Of a stretch of 64,000 nucleotides of DNA, positions 8,005-15,976 are shown piece by piece (positions within the stretch are counted from its first letter, which is position 1; every line of letters starts with the position of its first letter). The translations under genes were made by a program, and so were the position numbers. Under the pieces are notes generated by a model, which was not told where the DNA came from, did not search any database, and saw nothing but the letters and a program-made list of their open reading frames with translations. Origin of the DNA: Ruminococcus sp. (lineage in GTDB: Bacteria; Bacillota; Clostridia; Oscillospirales; Ruminococcaceae); the NCBI GenBank assembly GCA_024697545.1, contig JAILFN010000103.1, positions 1 to 64,000 of the forward strand. Direction: 5' to 3'.

Positions 8005-8019
8005 TTTGGAGGCAATAAT

Positions 8020-8412
8020 ATGGCTTGTTTTTTAGCACCAATGACCGAAGCTATCGTAACTACGGTCATACAGAAGGCAGTAAAGAAAAAAGAGGACAGC
8101 AGTGAAGGCAAAGAAACCGTCAACAAGATCCCCCTTTCCGATAAGCTCAGATGGCTCAACGGAATGCTTTGGGGCGGTTCGGGACTTCTGGCGTTCGAGC
8201 ACTTATGGCACGGCGAAATAACACCGTTTTTCCCGTTCCTTACAGCAGCAAGGGATCCTGCCGACACTGCTGAGATGCTGCATGAGATAGCAACGTCAGG
8301 CTCGGCCATGGCGATACTTGTTACTGCTGTGTGGACAGTCGTGGCAATAGCAGCGGATAAGCTTTGCTCAGCAGGCAGACCCGCCGTAAAGAAAGCAGGT
8401 GCATCATCATGA
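8020..8412 (+). CDS. Small membrane protein of the CODH-like operon
   Basis: A 130-residue protein of no family I can name. It begins with a short hydrophobic stretch (MACFLAPMTEAIVTTVI), has a Lys/Glu-rich cytoplasmic-looking segment (about 20-38), then two or three membrane-compatible segments with an unusual WHGEITPFFPFL turn between them, and ends in a basic tail. TTGGAGG precedes the ATG, 15 nt after the CODH-like stop, and its TGA overlaps the next start (ATGA), so the three genes form one unit. It may anchor or couple the CODH-like protein to the membrane; that is inference from position only. Confidence 0.7.
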   Translation: MACFLAPMTEAIVTTVIQKAVKKKEDSSEGKETVNKIPLSDKLRWLNGMLWGGSGLLAFEHLWHGEITPFFPFLTAARDPADTAEMLHEIATSGSAMAILVTAVWTVVAIAADKLCSAGRPAVKKAGASS

Positions 8413-8729
8413 CATTACTTATGACTGTGTTCGCAGCCGTAATATCAACGATCATATGGTATATAAGCTCTAAGGCAAGAGAGTTGAAAGTCGGTGTTCT
8501 GCTGTATATGTTCTGGGGCGCATCTCTGATGTGGCTCGTTGATGCAGTTGTTGAATACCTCGAAGCCGGAGCAGAGTTTTTCGAGCCGGCAGCTTCGGAT
8601 ATGCTGAATGACACCTTCCTCGGCATATCTGTCATCGCTCTTGCTCTGGTCGTGTGGGTGATATACCTGCTCATCAAAGACCCCGCAGGCACACTCAAAA
8701 GTAATATTTTGAGCAGAAAGGATCATTGA
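8409..8729 (+). CDS. Second small membrane protein of the CODH-like operon
   Basis: A 106-residue protein with three predicted membrane segments (about 2-18, 26-48 and 70-92) and a short basic C-terminus. I do not recognise the family. The start ATG overlaps the preceding stop by four bases, so translation is probably coupled. The middle of the protein is acidic (VEYLEAGAEFFEP). Together with the preceding gene it looks like a two-subunit membrane module attached to the CODH-like enzyme. Confidence 0.7.
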   Translation: MTLLMTVFAAVISTIIWYISSKARELKVGVLLYMFWGASLMWLVDAVVEYLEAGAEFFEPAASDMLNDTFLGISVIALALVVWVIYLLIKDPAGTLKSNILSRKDH

Positions 8730-8747
8730 GCAAAAGCACTGAAGACA

Positions 8748-8785
8748 GCTGATCTCCGGCATCGTGTGATGTCGGGGATCCCAGC
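8748..8785 (+). terminator. Stem-loop at end of the CODH-like operon
   Basis: GCTGATC-CCGGCATC pairs imperfectly with GATGTCGGGGATC-AGC. The T-run after it is weak, so it may terminate inefficiently or protect the 3' end. Confidence 0.45.
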
Positions 8786-8842
8786 TTGATCCAGATGTTC
8801 TTTCGTATCGGCTACACCAATTCTTCAACACTCATACTCTAC

Positions 8843-8876
8843 AAAAGCTACACTCTCTCCCGGGAGTGTAGCTTTT
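8843..8876. terminator. Bidirectional terminator hairpin
   Basis: AAAAGCTACACTC and GAGTGTAGCTTTT form a perfect 13-bp stem around an 8-nt loop; A- and T-runs lie on both sides, so it can act in both directions. It separates the CODH-like operon from the peptide-hydrolase unit. Confidence 0.75.
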
Positions 8877-8902
8877 ACTACATTCCGTGCGAACATTGAA
8901 TA

Positions 8903-8931
8903 TTGAAACGTTTTCGCAACTGTGGTATAAT
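8903..8931 (+). promoter_or_regulatory. Promoter of the small peptide-hydrolase unit
   Basis: TTGAAA, 17-nt spacer, TATAAT, about 70 nt before the GTG of the 43-residue ORF. Confidence 0.7.
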
Positions 8932-9003
8932 ATAATCACAGCAAGGGACAAAGCAAAAAAGTCACGGAGAAAACAAAAATATTTATGAAGGAGGTGATCA
9001 AAA

Positions 9004-9135
9004 GTGAAAAACGTAAAGGCAGTAATTATCGCAGGAATGGCATTAATGGCAATGACAGCTCTTGAAAATGAGCTGAAATCGACTTCGCTTGCCGAGATCG
9101 TTGCCGATACCAAGAAGATCATCGAAAAAGAATAA
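9004..9135 (+). CDS. 43-residue hydrophobic-amphipathic peptide
   Basis: A GTG-initiated ORF of 43 codons preceded by AAGGAGGTGATC, a near-perfect complement of the 16S rRNA 3' end, at good spacing. The product has a hydrophobic N-terminal stretch (VIIAGMALMAMTAL) followed by an amphipathic acidic/basic helix ending KKIIEKE. It is too small to assign to a family. It is transcribed from the promoter at 8903 and lies 34 nt before an alpha/beta hydrolase gene. It could be a leader peptide, a small membrane protein or a toxin-like peptide. Confidence 0.55.
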   Translation: MKNVKAVIIAGMALMAMTALENELKSTSLAEIVADTKKIIEKE

Positions 9136-9169
9136 AGCGATAAATCGAAACTTATAAGGGGGTACTCTA

Positions 9170-10264
9170 ATGAAGAAAGCAATAAAGATTGCAGGGCGAA
9201 TATTGCTGATTTTACTGATATTACTTCTGCTGTTCACTCTGGTCACATTCATCATTCATCGAGTTAAGACAAATCAGGAAATATCACTGCTCAAAGAAAA
9301 AGGCTACTACAACCCCGTGTCAGTCGGAGACTATTCACTGAATGTCGCTAAATTCGGAAATGAAAACGGAGATCATACGATCGTGTCGCTTGCGGGGCTT
9401 GGTATGGGAGATTATTCCGTTGCTGAAAGAAAGATGACCGCTGCCCTTGAAAAGGGTAATAGAGTCGTATTTATTGACCGCGCAGGCTATGGTTTCAGTG
9501 GTGACACCGATCATGAGATGACAACGGAATATATTGTCGAGGATTACCGCAAGGCACTGCAAAATGCGGGGATCGAGGCGCCGTATATCCTCATGCCGCA
9601 TTCCATTGGCGGAGCTTATGCGAATTACTGGTCAAGCAAATATCCCGATGAGATCGAAGCAGTCGTTTTTGTTGATGGCTCACAGCTCAGTGAAAATGCG
9701 TTTGATGACGAGCCTGAAATGACAGTCGGTTTCAGTGATAAAGCATTGGTATTTCTTGCAAAGCTCGGTTTCAGCAGATATGCCCTCAGACAAAACTATT
9801 ATCTTCTGCCGGACAATTATTCCGAGGAAGAACAGCGCCTATGTGATGCGCTTGAACTGATGACAGAGGATTCGATTGCGCCGGTATCAGAAAGCTGTCT
9901 GCTGCCGCAGAACGGTCAGACCGGATGGGACAGCATTATTACAAATGATGTTCCAAAGCTGTATATTTGTGCAAGCTATGGATATCAAACAAAAGAAGAA
10001 TTTCGTGAATATTTGAACTGGTTCTCTGCTCTGAAAGAGAAGAACCATCTGAAAGCTCCTGAAAATGCAGGAATATCTGATGAAAAAATACAGGAACAGT
10101 TAGAACAAACAGAAAAACTGAGACAGGAGATCATCTACCCCTATGCCGAGAAAATGGGAAACTGTGAAGTCGTCCTGCTGGGCGGCGATCATATGATCTA
10201 TGAGCAGAAGCCGAAAGAATGCGGCGAGGTCATAAAGTCATTTATTGATGGATTAGACAGCTGA
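9170..10264 (+). CDS. Membrane-anchored alpha/beta hydrolase
   Basis: A 364-residue protein with one N-terminal membrane segment (about 6-30) and an alpha/beta-hydrolase domain predicted outside the membrane. The nucleophile elbow is HSIGG within MPHSIGGAYANYW, and the catalytic histidine is probably in GGDHMIYEQ near the C-terminus. VFIDRAGYGFSGD is the usual oxyanion-side strand and loop. Such proteins are esterases, lipases or peptidases; the substrate is unknown. TAAGGGGG precedes the ATG. It follows the 43-residue peptide gene and is closed by a terminator. Confidence 0.8.
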   Translation: MKKAIKIAGRILLILLILLLLFTLVTFIIHRVKTNQEISLLKEKGYYNPVSVGDYSLNVAKFGNENGDHTIVSLAGLGMGDYSVAERKMTAALEKGNRVVFIDRAGYGFSGDTDHEMTTEYIVEDYRKALQNAGIEAPYILMPHSIGGAYANYWSSKYPDEIEAVVFVDGSQLSENAFDDEPEMTVGFSDKALVFLAKLGFSRYALRQNYYLLPDNYSEEEQRLCDALELMTEDSIAPVSESCLLPQNGQTGWDSIITNDVPKLYICASYGYQTKEEFREYLNWFSALKEKNHLKAPENAGISDEKIQEQLEQTEKLRQEIIYPYAEKMGNCEVVLLGGDHMIYEQKPKECGEVIKSFIDGLDS

Positions 10265-10288
10265 ATTCTGATTTATCCGATAAAACAT

Positions 10289-10317
10289 GAGTGTGCTGAA
10301 AACTCGGCACACTCTTT
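10289..10317 (+). terminator. Terminator of the alpha/beta hydrolase gene
   Basis: GAGTGTGC and GCACACTC form the stem, with TTT after it, 25 nt past the stop codon. Confidence 0.65.
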
Positions 10318-10423
10318 CCATAGAGGGGGATATTATGAACGATCTCGATTTTCTGATATCGCTATCAATGGAGATATTCGGGAAGTGCCGGACATCATAG
10401 CCGAAAAGTGAACAGATATGATC

Positions 10424-10460
10424 TGAGCCTTGTTCTCTGTTTTTTTGAGGACAAGGCTCA
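10424..10460. terminator. Hairpin terminator in remnant-rich spacer
   Basis: TGAGCCTTGT pairs perfectly with ACAAGGCTCA; the loop carries seven Ts and TTTATAA follows. Between 10318 and here lies an ORF of 21 codons (ATG 10335, behind GAGGGGG), probably a gene remnant. Confidence 0.5.
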
Positions 10461-10477
10461 TTTATAACTTGGTTTTA

Positions 10478-10506
10478 TTGAACTTTTCCGGTGGATATGG
10501 TATAAT
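10478..10506 (+). promoter_or_regulatory. Promoter in front of an orphan signal peptide
   Basis: TTGAAC, 17-nt spacer, TATAAT. It points at the 29-codon truncated gene at 10561. Confidence 0.65.
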
Positions 10507-10560
10507 CTCTTATAAGCAATGTGAGATCTATCAAGTGTGAAGAAGAGGAGAATTGTTGTT

Positions 10561-10650
10561 ATGAAGTTCAGAAGAACACTATATGCCGTTTCTTTATGTC
10601 TGCTGGTAATTGGAGTTACAGCACCGCGTGACTACCGCCCGATCTTCTGA
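10561..10650 (+). pseudogene. Truncated 5' end of a secreted-protein gene
   Basis: The ORF has a full expression signal (promoter at 10478, AGAGGAGA upstream of ATG) and encodes a basic N-terminus plus hydrophobic core (MKFRRTLYAVSLCLLVIGVTAP) typical of a signal peptide. It then ends after a few unrelated residues at TGA 10648, only 12 nt from the end of the opposite-strand FN3 gene. I read it as the start of a secreted protein whose body was lost by deletion or rearrangement. Confidence 0.55.
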
Positions 10651-10661
10651 ACGGTATCGAC

Positions 10662-11579
10662 TTAATACACCTTTATTTTCGATGGTCCATAAATGACATA
10701 GAAAGGATTGGCAAAATACCATTTGTCGTTCCTGTACACCAATTTCATCTTGCGCGTTGTTATCCTTCTGTAAGGATCAGAGGAGTTCGGTATGTATGAT
10801 AATATCCTGACGCTGATCTTCGCTGTATCCCCCGACTGAGAAATAACACTGACTTTTTTCAGCTTAAAGACTTCCGGTCCGCCAATACCATAGAGAGCAA
10901 TGAAGTAAAGCTGTCCGTCGATATCACGATAAGCATAATCCACGATGGGTTCGTACAGTTTCTTGGTAAAGTACTTTGACACATGCTTCTTCAGATCAGC
11001 TACCGAATGTATCGAGCTGTGGTAAACAGGATACGCCCAGTGAAGCTGTCCGTTTTCATCGTAGTATTCTATATGATCATTGCTCATGTAGGCGCACCCG
11101 CCCGGTGTGAACAGCCAGTTGTTCGCTACCTTTTCCGCCTTTTTATACAGATCCTTGGATCTTGAGTCAGTCAACGTAGGGACAGGTTTTGTTCTGACAG
11201 CAACTACCTTTGAGAAAGCACCATTTTTGCCGTTCTGACGAGCACGCACCTTGAAGTAATACTTCGTTTTTGCGTTAAGCTTTTTGATCTTGACAGTGAC
11301 CTTGCTCCCGCTGTTCACAGTACTTACCAGTTTGTATTTCTTTGTTTTTACGGTTCTGTAGTAAACCTCATATCCGTCAGCACCGCTTGTCTTTTTCCAC
11401 TGAAGCTTCACACTGTTTGTTGCTTTTGAAACTACTTTCAATCCGTTCACTTTTGCTGTACCGAGATCAACAGAAGAAACACCCGCTCCGGTCATACCGG
11501 TATCGGCAGCAGCCTGAAGTACCCCCGAGCTTGTGAGCATGGTGAATGCAAGAGCACCGCATAATAATCTTTTCAACAT
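10662..11579 (-). CDS. Secreted FN3 protein with IseA-like C-terminal domain
   Basis: A 305-residue exported protein: signal peptide (1 to about 25), one fibronectin type III domain (about 45-132, with VKLQWKKTSGADGYEVYYR and KTKYYFKVRARQNGK), and a C-terminal domain of about 165 residues (TFTPGG-like start, YFTKKLYEPIVDYAYRDIDGQLYFIALYGIGG, KMKLVYRNDKWYF). The C-terminal domain resembles, in my reading, the IseA/YoeB inhibitor of peptidoglycan DL-endopeptidases, but this is tentative. The FN3 type is the short Clostridial cell-wall version, unlike the CBM37-like modules nearby. GGAGGGATG lies before the start. The N-terminal signal peptide and FN3 suggest a wall-associated location. Confidence 0.7.
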   Translation of the reverse strand: MLKRLLCGALAFTMLTSSGVLQAAADTGMTGAGVSSVDLGTAKVNGLKVVSKATNSVKLQWKKTSGADGYEVYYRTVKTKKYKLVSTVNSGSKVTVKIKKLNAKTKYYFKVRARQNGKNGAFSKVVAVRTKPVPTLTDSRSKDLYKKAEKVANNWLFTPGGCAYMSNDHIEYYDENGQLHWAYPVYHSSIHSVADLKKHVSKYFTKKLYEPIVDYAYRDIDGQLYFIALYGIGGPEVFKLKKVSVISQSGDTAKISVRILSYIPNSSDPYRRITTRKMKLVYRNDKWYFANPFYVIYGPSKIKVY

Positions 11580-11888
11580 AATTCATCCCTCCATTTACTG
11601 ATGTGGAACACAGTCCCGATCACCTTGTATTATATCACTGTAATGTTACTATATATTATACACATTATGAATTTTTAAACTTATATTCATTTTATATCAT
11701 ATATGTAAATGTGAGAGTAAAAAAACGAAAATCATTAGTCTCAGAATCCACTCATCTTTTTTGTGACCGAACTAACGGAATAACAAACGGATAGCCGCCT
11801 GCTTCGGACAGTGACAGCATTTCCGACAATACCGAAGATGCTGAAAGTGAGACCGATTCTTTTCGGCGGAATGAGAAACCGCGAGCAT
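11580..11888. other. AT-rich spacer without a gene
   Basis: Mostly AT-rich sequence upstream of the leftward FN3 gene. Minus-strand TATAAT-like hexamers occur near 11629 and 11655, but no -35 box sits at the right distance. Nothing coding is evident. Confidence 0.5.
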
Positions 11889-12058
11889 TACTTGCCCACT
11901 AAAGCGTTCTCCATCAGCCTGAGATCATCTGCGGACAGTCTGTTATCAGCATTGAGATCAGCCGCCTTCCAATTAGCCAATTGTGTATCGGTTTCATCGA
12001 GCAGCCATTTTTCGAGAAGCACCACATCCTCTATGGTCATTTTATCAGCTGACAGCAT
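11889..12058 (-). pseudogene. Orphan dockerin type I remnant
   Basis: The minus-strand frame from 12058 encodes LSADKMTIEDVVLLEKWLLDE, then ADLNADNRLSADDLRLMENALVGK and a stop. This is the tail of the first and the whole of the second Ca-binding repeat of a type I dockerin (the Dx-NxDxxLsxxDlxxL pattern). The first calcium loop is missing, an in-frame TGA lies just upstream of the ATG, and there is no ribosome-binding site. It therefore looks like the 3' end of a lost dockerin-bearing enzyme. It lies just beyond the xylanase terminator. Confidence 0.7.
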
Positions 12059-12078
12059 AGATCATTCCGTAATGCTAA

Positions 12079-12117
12079 AAAACGGATACAACCGCTAACC
12101 GACAGCTGTATCCGTTT
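12079..12117 (-). terminator. Terminator of the xylanase gene
   Basis: On the minus strand ACGGATACA and TGTATCCGT pair and are followed by TTTTTT. Confidence 0.8.
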
Positions 12118-12123
12118 GTTGTT

Positions 12124-14019
12124 TTACTTCACAGTGACCGTTACTGCGTGCTTAATAGCTTCGGCAGCGCCCCACTCTCCGTTTACCTTTGCGGCTATCG
12201 CTACCTTGTAGCTCTTGCCGGGAGTCAGATTCTTCGGAGTGGTGTAGCTCGTGACAGAAGCGGATATCGACTGAGTCTGTACTCTCCACTTTCCTGCCAG
12301 ATATACAGCTATACCATAGTTCTGAGCACCATCGACAGGTTCCCAGGTGAATCTTATCTGATGGAATTTCTCGCTGTATTCAACATTCGTTATCTCGGGA
12401 TATACAGATACAGGTATCGTGTATTCCAGTCCGTCGATGATAGAATAGAAGCAGGGCTTGGCTGTATAATCCTCATTAAACAGCAAGGGATATTTGTTCG
12501 CCCGCCAGCTCATATCATCGGTAGTTCCCCAGAATACGACCGCAGAAACGCTGTCCCTGTATTTCATGATAACGTCCATAATATCGGAATAATAGGACGC
12601 CTGTTCCTCAAATTTATCAGTGCTGCTGATCATATGATCAAGCTCGGTTATCTGAACATCCAGACCGGTGTCTACAAACATCTTCAGTGCTTTCTCATAT
12701 ACATTGGCTGTCGGGAATATGTCTGTTCCCAGATGCGACTGCATTCCGATACCGTCGATAAAGTGACCGTCCGAGTTTATCTCTTCGGTCAGTGCAACTA
12801 TCGCCTCGCGCTTGCCGGGCATATACTCATTGAAATCATTGTAGTAGAGCTTGCAGCCGGCAGGAGCGTACTTCTTTGCGAATTCAAATGCGGGTTTTAT
12901 GAATGAGTTATCGCCGAACACCTTGACCCAGGGAGATTTGGAACTTCCCTCTTCCTGCGAACCGGGCTGACGTGCAGAACCGTCATCAAGCAGGCATTCA
13001 TTCACAACGTCCCATGCGTAGAACTTGACATCGGGGTATTCCTTCTTCACAGCCGCAAAAACGTTCTTGATATAATTCTCCATACGAACGAGCATTTTCT
13101 CTTTGGAGACCCATTCACCATTCGCATCATAGTTTTCCTTGAAGAACCATGTCGGAGTCTGCTGATGCCAGATGAGGACGTGTCCGCGCACGGGGATATT
13201 GTTATCCCTTGCAAAATTCAGTATCGACTTCGCGCTTGCAAGGCTGACCTGCGGATTCTCATCATCTCCCGCCTCCGCAAGAGCAATGCACGCTTTCTGA
13301 TCAAGAAGCGCATCAGGCTTCATTTCATTGCCGGGCGTGATGGAATTGAAATGCTTTCTGATCAGCTCCTTTGTAGATGCCGGTGCAAGCTCCTTGCTGG
13401 TGCAGGCAGTGCCGATACGGAAAGAATCTGCATACACATCCTTAAGCGAGGGTATATCGCTCTGCGGATGGTGAACAGGCGCGGTCTTCAGCGTGAAATC
13501 ATCAATATAGATATTATCAGTACCGCCTTCAAAATAGACAAATACGTCCGTCCATTCCTCTGTGTAGCTGATCTTCAGATCCGAGACCGTCTGCCATCCG
13601 TTTCCGTTGAGACTGGCAAGGTTTTCGTAATGCTGTTCACCGGCAGCGTCGGTGTACTGGAAGCTTACCGTTACACTGGTGTACCACTGTCCCATTGCGG
13701 AACAGCTTACGAGATACGGCACTCCCGGCTCACATTTGTCATCAAGCCTGAAGGCGGGACCATTCCATGATTTGGAACGCTTGGAAGCACACAGGCTGTG
13801 CGTTCCGGACACGGCATTTTCAACACTAGCTGTCAGTTCGGTGGTGTCACTGCCGCCGCGATTTGTCCATGCGGAAACATCGCCGTCCTCAAAATCTGAG
13901 GAATAGATGACATCTGTGCCTGTTGTTTCTTCTGCGGCTGCATCCACCACAGGCACTGCTCCGGAGATGCAGCACAGTGCAAGCAGACACGCAGTTAAGC
14001 GGGTGTTTCTTTTCTTCAT
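12124..14019 (-). CDS. GH10 endo-1,4-beta-xylanase with CBM22/4-like and CBM37-like modules
   Basis: This 631-residue secreted enzyme hydrolyses xylan backbones. After the signal peptide comes a beta-sandwich carbohydrate-binding module (about 40-180; VIYSSDFEDGDVSAWTNRGG to NIYIDDFTL), of the CBM22 or CBM4/9 kind usual before GH10. The GH10 barrel follows (about 195-530) with SITPGNEMKPD, VRGHVLIWHQQTPTWF, acid/base Glu in WDVVNE, nucleophile Glu in VQITELD and VVFWGTTDDMSW. The last 95 residues (YPEITNVEYS, NYGIAVYLAGKWRVQ, VTVTVK) match the C-terminus of the LRR protein at 1.1 kb. Start: ATG 14019 fits AAAGGA eight bases upstream; in-frame ATGs at 14064 and 14025 fit less well. It has no dockerin, so attachment probably relies on the C-terminal module. 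Confidence 0.92.
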   Translation of the reverse strand: MKKRNTRLTACLLALCCISGAVPVVDAAAEETTGTDVIYSSDFEDGDVSAWTNRGGSDTTELTASVENAVSGTHSLCASKRSKSWNGPAFRLDDKCEPGVPYLVSCSAMGQWYTSVTVSFQYTDAAGEQHYENLASLNGNGWQTVSDLKISYTEEWTDVFVYFEGGTDNIYIDDFTLKTAPVHHPQSDIPSLKDVYADSFRIGTACTSKELAPASTKELIRKHFNSITPGNEMKPDALLDQKACIALAEAGDDENPQVSLASAKSILNFARDNNIPVRGHVLIWHQQTPTWFFKENYDANGEWVSKEKMLVRMENYIKNVFAAVKKEYPDVKFYAWDVVNECLLDDGSARQPGSQEEGSSKSPWVKVFGDNSFIKPAFEFAKKYAPAGCKLYYNDFNEYMPGKREAIVALTEEINSDGHFIDGIGMQSHLGTDIFPTANVYEKALKMFVDTGLDVQITELDHMISSTDKFEEQASYYSDIMDVIMKYRDSVSAVVFWGTTDDMSWRANKYPLLFNEDYTAKPCFYSIIDGLEYTIPVSVYPEITNVEYSEKFHQIRFTWEPVDGAQNYGIAVYLAGKWRVQTQSISASVTSYTTPKNLTPGKSYKVAIAAKVNGEWGAAEAIKHAVTVTVK

Positions 14020-14136
14020 GATCATATTCCTTTCTGTCGGCATCTTGTATGCAGAAGAATACATACAAGATGGTTTATCAGGTCCTCTCTGCCTTGAGTT
14101 TTCGGATCATAAGCTCAAGGCATAACACCTGTTGTA

Positions 14137-14165
14137 ATTATATCATAAATTTTATTCCGATTCAA
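14137..14165 (-). promoter_or_regulatory. Promoter of the xylanase gene
   Basis: Minus strand TTGAAT (14165-14160), 17-nt spacer, TATAAT (14142-14137). A 7-bp stem-loop (CCTTGAG/CTCAAGG, 14094-14120) follows in the leader. Confidence 0.75.
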
Positions 14166-15976
14166 TGTATAAAATAGTGATATTTGTTGAAATTTCGGTT
14201 ATTTCTGTTCAGTTGATCGAATATCCGAACATCAAACGCCAAAAAAACACTTTGATAAAACTCAAACATTCGGGATTTGACGGCGCTGTATACATTTCCT
14301 ATCACACCACAAAGAAGACCTATGATTATAAAGATATGTCTCTCTCAAAGGACGTAAAGGCATTTGCAGCCATATACGATCTTTATAACGAGAACACGGG
14401 TTTGCAGGATAAATTCCTTTATGACAGCAGCGGAAACAGGTGCAGCTCGACCATCTCCGTTGACAGCGCGGGCAGGACGCACAGAAAATATACCGCCTAT
14501 GACAAAGACGGAAACGTTACAGAGGCAGCACCCGTGAACGACAAGGAATCCAAAGCTGCGCCCGTTTACATCAACACAGGCGTTGAGATAAAAAATGTGA
14601 CCAAAACACTTACGCAGTCTAACGTATATGAGCTCTGGGATTCCTCATGGGGAGAAAAGCCCGACGACGCCGATACATACATTTATTTTATGTGGGAGAT
14701 AAAGTCTGATATATATACCCAGCCGAATAATCCTACAAAGATAACTCAGAAATATGATTTTTCGCTGAGATCCAATAACATCAACACAACGGTCAAGATA
14801 CTCTCGGAAACGGGGGCGGAAGATCCCAATAACGGTACAAAGACCGTTTCCGCCGAGAACATCATGTACAAAATGGCAGGCGGCAGCTGGACTCCCTGGG
14901 AAGGAAGTACGCCCGAATCAAGGACCGTACACGGACTTACAGAGAAAAACGGCACGGTCCGCCGCGATTACGTCCTGACCCGTATCCCGAGAGATGAGCT
15001 GAAAACGACCATCGATCCGAATGGCAAAAAAATTGGTACTGCTTTTCAGATCGAAAATGAAGCCACCACTGCCGTTTCACCGAAGGACAATGTCGATAAA
15101 GACACCGAAAGGACCGCAAACGAAAAATACACATATGCACCGCCTGTATACGCCCCGCCGCAGGCTAAGTTCGATACGAATAAGGTGGGCGTATTTACAG
15201 CAAACGAAAAACCCGTTTATAATTCAAATCAGGTCTCCTCGTTTGAACTTGAAAGCCTTAAAAACGAAGATACAAGATCTGATATAGAGAACCTGCGGTA
15301 CCATGTTACCGTTAATTCCGAGGGGCTTGCCGAAACGTTCAAAGGCAGCTATACCGGCACCGATAGCGATGTCAGCGGCTATAAAAAGCTGCCTGTTGAA
15401 TACAAGCTTACGGATAACAGACTCCAATTAGTAAACCTTCACACAAACACGACGACCGATCTTGATGAGGCTGACTACTCAATGACTGCCATTGATGTCA
15501 GCGCGGAGATCAAGGACGGTGAATACAGCGAGATCCTGCGTACTTTTGTAAGTAAACCGATAACCGATCAGAAAGATGCCAAAGTGACTCTGAGGCTCTA
15601 TGAAAGCGGAAGTGAAGCACCCGTTGACGTTGCGGAGTATAACGAAGTGACCGATACATGGACGGTGCTGGAGCCCGATCATGTGACAAAGAAAACCTCA
15701 TCGTTCAGGGGCTTCACAAAGTTTATATTCAGCCCGTCAAAGGATATCGTCGGGTATGAGATGATCTCAAGCAATCCCTACTACGGGACATATTACAAGG
15801 CTTATCCTACCGTTACATTAAGATCGACCGATGCTGTACGCGCGGCTGTCGGAGATGCCGAAAAGATACAGATAAACAACTATGCCGATCTGACCGTACC
15901 GCAACATGAACACTGGCTCGACCTATTCGACGAACCTTATCATCATGGACTTGATCGAGAATTACAGGACCGATGA
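14165..15976 (+). CDS. Cna-B/DUF285 surface-protein gene, segment 1 of 4 (5'-truncated)
   Basis: First open stretch (603 codons) of a broken giant surface-protein gene that runs to 21906. It has no signal peptide, no ribosome-binding site and no promoter; the ATG at 14165 overlaps the divergent xylanase promoter, so the true 5' end is missing. The composition (Asp, Thr, Lys, Tyr, Glu) and beta-strand pattern fit a gram-positive adhesin stalk. Near the end the frame leaves the coding path: after YADLTVPQ the sense continues one frame over in the next segment (NTGSTYSTNLIIMDLIENYR), leaving a short nonsense tail to TGA at 15976. Confidence 0.6.
   Translation: MYKIVIFVEISVISVQLIEYPNIKRQKNTLIKLKHSGFDGAVYISYHTTKKTYDYKDMSLSKDVKAFAAIYDLYNENTGLQDKFLYDSSGNRCSSTISVDSAGRTHRKYTAYDKDGNVTEAAPVNDKESKAAPVYINTGVEIKNVTKTLTQSNVYELWDSSWGEKPDDADTYIYFMWEIKSDIYTQPNNPTKITQKYDFSLRSNNINTTVKILSETGAEDPNNGTKTVSAENIMYKMAGGSWTPWEGSTPESRTVHGLTEKNGTVRRDYVLTRIPRDELKTTIDPNGKKIGTAFQIENEATTAVSPKDNVDKDTERTANEKYTYAPPVYAPPQAKFDTNKVGVFTANEKPVYNSNQVSSFELESLKNEDTRSDIENLRYHVTVNSEGLAETFKGSYTGTDSDVSGYKKLPVEYKLTDNRLQLVNLHTNTTTDLDEADYSMTAIDVSAEIKDGEYSEILRTFVSKPITDQKDAKVTLRLYESGSEAPVDVAEYNEVTDTWTVLEPDHVTKKTSSFRGFTKFIFSPSKDIVGYEMISSNPYYGTYYKAYPTVTLRSTDAVRAAVGDAEKIQINNYADLTVPQHEHWLDLFDEPYHHGLDRELQDR

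Noticed and set aside
10335-10400. 21-codon ORF behind GAGGGGG
   Set aside because: Too short to judge and located among gene remnants; probably the start of a lost gene.
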